The position numbers were made by a program, and so were the translations under genes. Shown here in pieces: positions 1-5,320 of a stretch of 8,019 bases of DNA. Under the pieces are notes generated by a model. It was not told where the DNA came from and did not search any database. It was given only the letters and a program-made list of their open reading frames with translations. Each line of letters opens with the position of its first letter. The stretch's first letter is position 1. The DNA comes from Anaerovibrio sp. (GTDB lineage: Bacteria > Bacillota > Negativicutes > Selenomonadales > Selenomonadaceae), in assembly GCA_016302095.1 (NCBI GenBank), contig JAEDOE010000044.1, positions 1 to 8,019 on the forward strand, given 5' to 3'.

Positions 1-2
1 CC

Positions 3-848
3 TCAATACTGAAAATGCAGCTTCAGCCAGTTATCCCGCTGGCTCACATCCTTCAGCCCCTTCTGGGCCACCAGGGAGGCAAACAGCACATCCACCACAT
101 ACTTGGCACCTGCCAGGAAAATCCGCGGCCCCAGCTCCTCCAGCTTCTTCACGCTGGCCACCGGCAGCATAATATCCGCCAGGCCGCCCAGGGTGGTATC
201 TGTCTCCGAGGTAATCAGCAGTATCTTGCCGCCCTTGCTCCTGATGGTACGGGCCATGTCTACCAGCATGCGGTTCTCCCCGGTACGGCTGATAAAGATG
301 CTGAGATGGCTCCTGGGCGCACTTGCCGCCATCAGGTACATCTGCCCCACCGAGGCGGTCAGGCTATAGCTCTTATCCACCATAAGCAAGCTGGATGCCG
401 CCAGATTGGCTATATTGTAGTTGTCATCCGTAGCATAAAAATCCAGATGCCCGGCCGCCTTGATAGCCTCAATAGCCTTCACCACCAGCACAGGCTGCAG
501 CCCTGCATGGGTGTCCTTCAGGGCATTCACCTCCATATGGGTGACCTTGTCCATAATCATCCGCACCGTATCTCTGCTGTTGAAGCCCTCGTACTTCTGA
601 GGCTGATTGACATATTGCAGCATCTCCGCCATAAAGCGTATCTTGAAATCCGTATAGCCCTCAAAGCCCATCTTCTGGCTAAAACGCACAATAGCCGCCG
701 AGCTGGTATAAGTCAGCTTGGCCAGCTGCCGGGTGGACAATGCCGCCAGCCCCCGGTAATTCTCCAGCAGAAAATCAGCAATCATTTTCTCGGAGTCAGA
801 AAATCCCTCTTGTTCCTTTAGTTCCTTAATCAGCTTTGACAAAACCAT
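3..848 (-). CDS. RpiR/MurR-family transcriptional regulator (HTH plus SIS domain)
   Basis: 281-residue cytoplasmic DNA-binding regulator, complete; its TGA stop lies 2 bases from the window edge. Residues 1-77 form the HTH_6 domain, with the helix-turn-helix around 37-62 (LSTRQLAKLTYTSSAAIVRF) followed by the family hallmark GFEGYTDFK at 61-69. Residues about 120-258 are a SIS (sugar isomerase) fold, which in this family binds phosphosugars and controls DNA binding. The second SIS loop is recognisable (ISRTGEN, 186-192), but the first, normally GxGxS, reads ATDDNY at 139-144, so the effector may be unusual or absent. A G6 run sits one base before the ATG; an in-frame TTG at codon 3 (first base 842) has a better 7-nt spacing, so the start is uncertain by two codons. 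Family members usually control sugar or amino-sugar catabolism genes next door; the likely target is off the left edge. Confidence 0.93.
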   Translation of the reverse strand: MVLSKLIKELKEQEGFSDSEKMIADFLLENYRGLAALSTRQLAKLTYTSSAAIVRFSQKMGFEGYTDFKIRFMAEMLQYVNQPQKYEGFNSRDTVRMIMDKVTHMEVNALKDTHAGLQPVLVVKAIEAIKAAGHLDFYATDDNYNIANLAASSLLMVDKSYSLTASVGQMYLMAASAPRSHLSIFISRTGENRMLVDMARTIRSKGGKILLITSETDTTLGGLADIMLPVASVKKLEELGPRIFLAGAKYVVDVLFASLVAQKGLKDVSQRDNWLKLHFQY

Positions 849-870
849 TCCCCCCAGCGGTTTATCTACT

Positions 871-912
871 TACTTATATATCTAAGTATAGCAAAATTCC
901 CCCTGCCTGAAA
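871..912 (-). promoter_or_regulatory. Candidate promoter and overlapping inverted-repeat operator of the RpiR gene
   Basis: On the minus strand a TATACT box (885-890) lies 16 nt downstream of a poor -35-like TTTCAG (907-912), about 37 bases before the start codon. A perfect inverted repeat TACTTA-N6-TAAGTA (871-888) overlaps the -10 box, where a repressor would block transcription. The location fits autoregulation by the RpiR protein itself. The spacer is AT-rich, where 6-bp repeats arise easily by chance, so this is a suggestion based on position and symmetry only. Confidence 0.35.
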
Positions 913-944
913 AGGAAACTGCACCATCACAACTAAAAAAGCGC

Positions 945-986
945 AAAAAAAGACAGCTCCGAGGGGTTAGACTAATAGGAGCTGTC
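945..986 (-). terminator. Intrinsic terminator of the GH9 gene
   Basis: A perfect 9-bp stem, GACAGCTCC (952-960) with GGAGCTGTC (978-986), with a 17-nt loop, is followed on the minus strand by seven T (951-945), then GCGC and six more T (940-935). It sits about 43 bases after the GH9 stop codon and before the RpiR promoter, separating the two as independent transcription units. Confidence 0.85.
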
Positions 987-1000
987 ACAGAAAAGAGATG

Positions 1001-1023
1001 ATTGCACGAAGAAACTGTGCAAT
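1001..1023. other. Small hairpin just downstream of the GH9 stop codon
   Basis: ATTGCAC (1001-1007) and GTGCAAT (1017-1023) form a 7-bp stem with a 9-nt loop, five bases after the GH9 stop codon. In the gene's direction it follows an A-rich run and has no T-tract, so it is not the GH9 terminator. In the plus direction it is followed by ATTTTTTATTT and would look like a terminator facing the cellulase gene, although no plus-strand gene exists here. It may stabilise the mRNA 3' end or stop antisense transcription. Confidence 0.4.
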
Positions 1024-1028
1024 ATTTT

Positions 1029-2834
1029 TTATTTAAAGTCCCAGAGCGGGAAGTCTCTGGTGAGCTTCAAATCATCAGCCTTGATATTCTTGTCCGGCTG
1101 CATGAAGTAAGACAGGGCATAAACGCCTGCACCACAGTAATCAATAGCATACTCGTTAGTGGACCAGGACATCAGCACATCAATATAGCACTTGGCCGGT
1201 GCCGGATTGTACTTGGCAATATACTCAGTCTGGTCAGGGTCACCGCCGGACACGGCATTCGGACCGCCAATCAGAAGGCCTGGCACATAGGCGCCGGTGC
1301 TTTCATGGATGCGGTTATGAGGATGCTCAGGCGGATTCTCGCCTACGCCGGTCATAAAGCTCTTGTTGAGGACATTCCTGCCAAACATGTAGTGAATCTG
1401 GCTCAGTGCCCCCTCCACATAGGCCTGCTTCGGTGCCAGCTGGTTGGCCAGCAGCAGGATATCCCCCTTGGTTACGGCATTCTTGGTGGAAGCCCAGGTA
1501 TATTCATTCTGCTTGAGGGAGCAGTCAAAGCCATCCTTGCCGATGGTCTCCACAATCTCGTCAGCATAGCTTACGAGAGCTGCCTGCACCTTTGCCCTGA
1601 ACTCAGGATTTGCCTTGGCGGACTTGGCATAGCTGAACTGCGCCAGTGCCAGGGTATCATCCCAGGTAAAGAAGCTCGGCTTCTTGGTGATGACATTCTT
1701 CTGCTCCGTCATGAGATACTTCTCATATTTCTTGTCTCCGGTAGTGCGGAACAGCTCCGCTGCCAGCCAGCAGCGCTCGGTGGCATCCGCAGTATCGTTA
1801 TAAGGGCCGGAACCGCTTTCCTGTCCCTCATCCACCCGGTAGACGGACTCCTTCTCCTTGGCAAGATATGCCCATGCCTTCTCGGCATTCTTCAGGCAGT
1901 CCTTGGCAAATGCCTTGTCAATGTCAGCATACACCCTGCCTGCCATCGCCATGGAGGCGCCATACATTGCGGTGCTGGCAGTGCAGGTGCTGTACAGGTA
2001 ACGCTGCTGGGTATCGGTATCAGGGGACTTGTCAAAGCCCGGCCACTGGGCACCGGAAATCTTGTGGAAGGTGCTGCCGTCGCTGCGCTGCATCTTCTTC
2101 ATAAACTCCAGCTCGAACTTTACCTCGCTGAGGGCATCAGGCATATTCTCCTCCTGCACGCCCTCCGGGAAGAAAAGCTGCCCCTTGAAGAACTTGTCTG
2201 GATTTGCCTCATAAGCCATCATCAGCTCCGCGCTGGCAATGGCAGCCGTAGTGGTGTACTTGCCATAATCACCGGCATCATACCAGCCGCCGCTGGCATC
2301 CACCACATCACCCTTCTTGTTCAGCTTGTCAGTAAAATAAACCTGGGCTTCCTTGTCCTGGGCATGGCCGCTGACAATCTTCAGCCCGGTCAAATTGTCA
2401 TTCATCGGCGTATTGCTGCGGGACAGGGTATATGAACGCCAATTCTGCAATGCAGGCACGGCATAAACATTCTTGCCAATAGCAAAGTCAGCAGATTCCT
2501 CGCCGCCTGCTACCAGCTTGTAGGTCCCAGGCACCTTAAAATCAGAAAAATCAGCCCTTGCCACATACTCGCCGGACATCTCGTCATAAGCCTTGTCAGT
2601 GAGCTTGCCCTGATATACGGTCTTGCCGGTAGCAGTGTCCACGAGGGAAAAATCCTTGCTGTCCCCCTTCAGGGAAATCATGGCCACCTTGCTGTAGTCC
2701 TCCAGGTAGCCTACCTGGTCAACGTGAATCCCCTCTGAGGCTGCCATTGCCACATTATCATTCATTGCGCCCAGCGGCAGCAGCATGCCAATCCCCAAAG
2801 CCGCCATAATCGGCATTTTCCTTGCTAATTTCAT
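1029..2834 (-). CDS. Secreted glycoside hydrolase family 9 endoglucanase (cellulase) with N-terminal Ig-like domain
   Basis: 601-residue enzyme predicted to cleave beta-1,4-glucan chains (cellulose, cellodextrins or mixed-linkage glucan) by inversion, outside the cytoplasm. Residues 1-31 are a Sec signal peptide (basic start, hydrophobic core, cut after VAMA or VAMAA); there is no lipobox Cys. Residues about 35-118 are the CelD_N Ig-like domain (starting GIHVDQVGYL), and 127-578 the (alpha/alpha)6 catalytic domain. GGWYDAGDY (182-190) supplies the two catalytic-base aspartates, D186 and D189. The first GH9 signature matches perfectly at 492-508 (H506, R508). The second has Y550, D552, W557 and the acid E561, but its usual Asn is Cys567 and the next residue is Gly. 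No carbohydrate-binding module or dockerin is present. The start is set by AAAGGAG 9 nt upstream. It is flanked by terminators and so monocistronic. Exact substrate cannot be read from sequence; some GH9 members are exo-glucosidases or glucosaminidases. Confidence 0.95.
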   Translation of the reverse strand: MKLARKMPIMAALGIGMLLPLGAMNDNVAMAASEGIHVDQVGYLEDYSKVAMISLKGDSKDFSLVDTATGKTVYQGKLTDKAYDEMSGEYVARADFSDFKVPGTYKLVAGGEESADFAIGKNVYAVPALQNWRSYTLSRSNTPMNDNLTGLKIVSGHAQDKEAQVYFTDKLNKKGDVVDASGGWYDAGDYGKYTTTAAIASAELMMAYEANPDKFFKGQLFFPEGVQEENMPDALSEVKFELEFMKKMQRSDGSTFHKISGAQWPGFDKSPDTDTQQRYLYSTCTASTAMYGASMAMAGRVYADIDKAFAKDCLKNAEKAWAYLAKEKESVYRVDEGQESGSGPYNDTADATERCWLAAELFRTTGDKKYEKYLMTEQKNVITKKPSFFTWDDTLALAQFSYAKSAKANPEFRAKVQAALVSYADEIVETIGKDGFDCSLKQNEYTWASTKNAVTKGDILLLANQLAPKQAYVEGALSQIHYMFGRNVLNKSFMTGVGENPPEHPHNRIHESTGAYVPGLLIGGPNAVSGGDPDQTEYIAKYNPAPAKCYIDVLMSWSTNEYAIDYCGAGVYALSYFMQPDKNIKADDLKLTRDFPLWDFK

Positions 2835-2843
2835 TTATTCCGT

Positions 2844-2850
2844 CTCCTTT
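2844..2850 (-). promoter_or_regulatory. Ribosome binding site of the GH9 gene
   Basis: AAAGGAG on the minus strand, separated by 9 nt from the ATG at 2834. It fixes the start so that the protein opens with a complete signal peptide. Confidence 0.85.
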
Positions 2851-2898
2851 GCCTAAAAATCCTCTTTCCCCAAAATCATTGAGTTCTCTTATGGCTTA

Positions 2899-2927
2899 AC
2901 AATACCACACCCACAATCAATAATAAA
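2899..2927 (-). promoter_or_regulatory. Candidate extended -10 promoter of the GH9 gene
   Basis: On the minus strand TGG-TATTGT (2907-2899) fits an extended -10 element (TGn before the hexamer). A weak -35, TTTATT (2922-2927), lies 17 nt upstream. This would give a 5' untranslated region of roughly 55-60 nt. It lies downstream of the lysR terminator, as expected for an independent gene. Neither hexamer is a strong consensus match. Confidence 0.4.
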
Positions 2928-2960
2928 CACTTGCAAATTAGCATAAAACATCGTGCCAAT

Positions 2961-3003
2961 AAAAAATACAATGCCGCGTAACATTGTTACACAGCATTGT
3001 ATT
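2961..3003 (-). terminator. Intrinsic terminator ending the signalling operon (after lysR)
   Basis: AATACAATGC (2965-2974) pairs perfectly with GCATTGTATT (2994-3003), a 10-bp stem. Inside, a 3x3 internal loop encloses a second 5-bp hairpin, GTAAC-ATT-GTTAC (2978-2990). On the minus strand the stem runs straight into six T (2966-2961) followed by ATT. It lies 80 bases after the lysR stop. The inner palindrome could also serve as a protein-binding site upstream of the GH9 promoter. Confidence 0.8.
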
Positions 3004-3030
3004 CAGTCAATTCATATAAGGCTCAGCAAA

Positions 3031-3078
3031 TTCCGGGAAAATGCACATCACATTTCCCCGGCACTGTATTTCCCGGAG
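3031..3078 (-). repeat. Competing inverted/direct repeats just after lysR
   Basis: Read on the minus strand, CCGGGAAA (3076-3069) and near-copy CCGGGGAAA (3061-3053) form a direct repeat with about 15-nt spacing. Both can pair with the single downstream TTTCCCGG (3040-3033). The longer pairing is perfect for 8 bp and extends to 9. There is no T-tract afterwards, so this is not a standard terminator; it may protect the 3' end or pause polymerase ahead of the real terminator. Confidence 0.45.
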
Positions 3079-3082
3079 AATC

Positions 3083-3997
3083 TCAGCGCACCTCCTGCTG
3101 GAAATGGCTCCTGAATTCCTCGGTGGCAATATAATGCTTGATAAAATCCAAAAATCTCCTGTCCATATCGCTCAGCTGCTTTTCCCTGCCCCAGTAAAGG
3201 CAGATATTCACCTTGAGGGGCGGCGTCAGCTGGCGGCGCACGAAAATCGTCTCCTCGTTGGTCACGAAGTCCGGCAGCACCGAAATCCCCAGCCGGTTGC
3301 CCACCAGCTGCTTGATGGTCTTCAGCTGGGTGGTGCACAGGAGGATATCCGGGATATACCCCCGCTCCACGCAGCGCTCGTACACTTGCTGGTACTGGTA
3401 GGTATTGGACTGCTGCATGATGAAGTGCTCATTCTTCAAATCATCAAAGCTGATTTCTTCCCTGCGTGACAGGGGCAGCTCAGGGCTGACGCACAGGCTC
3501 ATGTTGTCGGTCATAATCAGCAGCTTGTTGCTCATTTCCTCCGCCCGGCTGGAAAAAATAATGCCAAAATCCAGCTCCCCGGAGTTGGCCTTCTCCATGA
3601 CCTCCGTAGAGTCCCCGTACTCCTTCACATCCAGGTTCATATCAGGGTACATAGCCTTGAAGCTGGTGAAAAGATCAGGAAACAGGTACGCCTCCACCAT
3701 AGGGGGAATGCCAAAATGCACCGTCCCCTGCTTTTCCAGCTGAAAACGCTCCATGTCCCGGTAGGTATCCTCCACGGATTTCATAATCTGCTCCGCATGG
3801 AGAAGAAACGCCTTGCCCTCATTGGTGAGGGTGACATGCTTCTGCCGCCTGTCAATCAAAGTCAGCTTCAGCTCCGTCTCCAGGGACTTGATGGCCTTGG
3901 TAACAGAAGGCTGGGAAACATGCAGCTCCTCCGCCGTCCTGGTAAAATTCTTCAGTCGGCTCAGGGTGCAGAAGTATTCCAGTTGTCTAAAATCCAT
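3083..3997 (-). CDS. LysR-type transcriptional regulator
   Basis: 304 residues, normal length for the family. The winged HTH spans 1-60 (MDFRQLEYFCTLSRLKNFTR, then AAEELHVSQPSVTKAIKSLE), followed by the linker helix to about 90 and a periplasmic-binding-protein-like effector domain from about 91 to 295 (TVHFGIPPMVEAYLFPDLF; GELDFGIIF; GNRLGISVLP). The protein is cytoplasmic and normally binds DNA as a tetramer with a small-molecule coinducer; the ligand cannot be predicted. It lacks receiver or phospho-acceptor domains. The gene starts 11 bases after the FIST stop codon and its RBS overlaps that stop, so the two are almost certainly co-transcribed and probably translationally coupled. Unlike many LysR genes it is not divergent from an obvious target. 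It is the only DNA-binding protein in the signalling operon. Targets could include the operon itself or the downstream cellulase gene, which is inference. Confidence 0.95.
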   Translation of the reverse strand: MDFRQLEYFCTLSRLKNFTRTAEELHVSQPSVTKAIKSLETELKLTLIDRRQKHVTLTNEGKAFLLHAEQIMKSVEDTYRDMERFQLEKQGTVHFGIPPMVEAYLFPDLFTSFKAMYPDMNLDVKEYGDSTEVMEKANSGELDFGIIFSSRAEEMSNKLLIMTDNMSLCVSPELPLSRREEISFDDLKNEHFIMQQSNTYQYQQVYERCVERGYIPDILLCTTQLKTIKQLVGNRLGISVLPDFVTNEETIFVRRQLTPPLKVNICLYWGREKQLSDMDRRFLDFIKHYIATEEFRSHFQQEVR

Positions 3998-4002
3998 GCC
4001 GC

Positions 4003-4010
4003 CACCCCCT
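4003..4010 (-). promoter_or_regulatory. lysR ribosome binding site overlapping the FIST stop codon
   Basis: AGGGGGTG on the minus strand (one mismatch to AGGAGGTG) lies 5 nt before the lysR ATG. Its first two bases are the last two of the FIST gene's TAG stop. Ribosomes ending on the FIST gene would be placed directly at the lysR start, favouring coupled, near-stoichiometric synthesis. Confidence 0.75.
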
Positions 4011-5199
4011 ACATCACCAGCATGGTAAAGGTGGTATTGTGGAAGATATTCTTCTCCCTGCTGCCGCCTGCGGCACGGCTGGGGCAGATTTCCCCGAAGG
4101 AATAAAAGCCGGACATGCTCATGCCCTCAGGTATCATGTGCACATAGCCCTGTGCCTCCAGCTCAATATCGTTGGCATAGCTCATCAGCCTTGAGGCGCA
4201 GGAGGTAATAATCAGCGTGGAAAAGTCATAGTCATGCCTTTTCTTGACCTCCGCCAGTGCCCTGATGGCAACCTCCTCCACGGAATCATGGATGTCCTCC
4301 TTGCTGATGATGCCAATCTGCACGTTGGCACCCAGGGGCACCTTGCCCAGAAACAGGCCGCCCCCGGTCTCCTTGTCCACAAAGGCCAGCTGGCGCATCA
4401 GCTCCATCTCGCCGCCTTCCTCCGTCCTGTAGCGAATCCTGAAAGGCGTATTCACATAATCGCAGACATTAACTTCGGGATTGATGCTGAAACCTGCCTT
4501 GTCAAGAGCTTCTGCCAGAGGCATATCATCCAGCTTCATGACCATGTTGCCCTGCACCTCTGTCACAACGCCCTCGTAGTCCAGAGTGCTTTCCACATTA
4601 AAGCCGTACTGAATTACCTTCTGCACCTTGCCGGTAATCACCATCAGCGCCAAGGCATGATTCATGACGCGCTTGCCGCAGACAATCCGGCATTCATCCA
4701 TCACAAAGCTATCAGAAGCCAGACCGCCATACACCGGCACACCGTGGCAAAGCTCGTCCAGGGTATCCACAAAATCCTCCCCCATCATATCCAGGGTAGG
4801 ATTGCCATAGGCCAGCACCAGCTTTACATCCTCATCATCCACACCGGCAGTCAGGTTGTTGTACAGAGCCGTTATCTCAGCCCTGGCATTGGCAGCCGTC
4901 AGCTCATTGGTGCAGCCCGTATGAAAAACGCAGTCCCCGGAGGTAAAGATGTGCAGGGAAATCCCCTCATTCTTGAAGCCATCCATGGTAAACATGGCCA
5001 CAGCCGTAGTGCCCACAATGGGCACCCCGAACTCCTCCTGCAACCTGCCGGCCAGCTCCTCCAAATCCGTATCAGGATGGGCAAACAGCAACCCGGCGCT
5101 ATGGGCCTCCAGCTTAAAATCACCGAACTGTGACACCAGCTCATCTATCGCTATATCCAAATCATCTATCTCATCAGTAAATAAAGCTACTGATTTCAT
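4009..5199 (-). CDS. FIST N/C-domain sensory protein (possible NosP-like input protein)
   Basis: 396 residues from the ATG at 5199. FIST domains are soluble sensory modules proposed to bind small ligands such as amino acids; a subgroup (NosP) binds haem and nitric oxide and controls a neighbouring hybrid kinase. FIST_N covers roughly 25-200 (GTTAVAMFT at 63-71; GGLASDSF at 158-165) and FIST_C about 220-380. Visible FIST_C marks are SCASR (333-337), GFYSFGEICP (364-373) and the closing FHNTTFTMLVM. There is no signal peptide, membrane segment or fused output domain, so it must act through partners. Its neighbours are a hybrid kinase upstream and a LysR regulator downstream, which fits a trans-acting input subunit. 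The GTG at 5208 is rejected as start because its first base is the last G of the GGAG RBS. Ligand unknown; the NosP idea rests on gene context only. Confidence 0.9.
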   Translation of the reverse strand: MKSVALFTDEIDDLDIAIDELVSQFGDFKLEAHSAGLLFAHPDTDLEELAGRLQEEFGVPIVGTTAVAMFTMDGFKNEGISLHIFTSGDCVFHTGCTNELTAANARAEITALYNNLTAGVDDEDVKLVLAYGNPTLDMMGEDFVDTLDELCHGVPVYGGLASDSFVMDECRIVCGKRVMNHALALMVITGKVQKVIQYGFNVESTLDYEGVVTEVQGNMVMKLDDMPLAEALDKAGFSINPEVNVCDYVNTPFRIRYRTEEGGEMELMRQLAFVDKETGGGLFLGKVPLGANVQIGIISKEDIHDSVEEVAIRALAEVKKRHDYDFSTLIITSCASRLMSYANDIELEAQGYVHMIPEGMSMSGFYSFGEICPSRAAGGSREKNIFHNTTFTMLVM

Positions 5200-5207
5200 T
5201 GCTCTCA

Positions 5208-5211
5208 CTCC
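5208..5211 (-). promoter_or_regulatory. RBS deciding the FIST gene start
   Basis: GGAG on the minus strand is 8 nt before the ATG at 5199 and overlaps the upstream in-frame GTG (5208-5206), which therefore cannot be served by it. A palindromic ACATGT (5212-5217) adjoins the site and also occurs in the leader helix at 5273-5278, so the two copies could pair. Confidence 0.75.
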
Positions 5212-5253
5212 ACATGTATCTCAAAATCCCCGAATTTATGACCTCAAGCCACA

Positions 5254-5317
5254 GCCTGAAAACACGTCCCCAACATGTCAGGGGAGATATGCCCCGAAGC
5301 TATATCCCCCTTCAGGC
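5254..5317 (-). ncRNA. Candidate structured RNA leader (three-way junction) before the FIST gene
   Basis: On the transcribed minus strand three helices nest neatly. P1: GCCTGAA (5317-5311) with TTCAGGC (5260-5254), 7 bp. P2: GGGG+GATAT with ATATC+CCCC (5310-5302 with 5290-5281), 9 bp with a one-base bulge and a possible 2-bp extension closing a six-base loop. P3: ACATGT (5278-5273) with ACGTGT (5267-5262), 6 bp including one G-U, loop TGGGG. Linkers are 0, 2 and 1 nt. It starts four bases after the kinase stop codon and ends about 55 bases before the FIST start. No T-tract follows P1, so it is not a standard terminator. It matches no riboswitch class I recognise. Processing, stability or cis-regulation of FIST translation are possible roles; folding was judged by eye. 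Confidence 0.4.
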
Positions 5318-5320
5318 AGG

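Noticed and set aside
15..821. Long plus-strand frame opposite the RpiR gene, and similar ones at 4234-5133 and 5738-6508
   Set aside because: Their translations are His/Gln/Leu-rich with no motif, and each mirrors a conserved gene on the other strand.
1001..1030. Plus-strand terminator
   Set aside because: The hairpin and T-run fit, but no plus-strand gene exists upstream, so it is listed only as a hairpin.
1002..2435. 477-codon open frame on the plus strand, antisense to the GH9 gene
   Set aside because: It is a shadow frame of a GC-biased gene: low-complexity Leu/Ile/His-rich translation, TTG start without an RBS, no recognisable domain, and it lies fully opposite an unmistakable GH9 enzyme.
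2943..2960. Sigma-54-like promoter (TTGGCACG on the minus strand) before the GH9 gene
   Set aside because: The -24 half matches well, but the required GC of the -12 element is missing at the correct spacing; the nearest GC is three bases too far.
5200..5208. GTG start for the FIST protein, adding three residues
   Set aside because: The GTG overlaps the GGAG ribosome binding site, which is well spaced for the ATG at 5199.
5254..5278. Intrinsic terminator between kinase and FIST gene
   Set aside because: P3 is followed by only four T and P1 by none; neither makes a convincing terminator.
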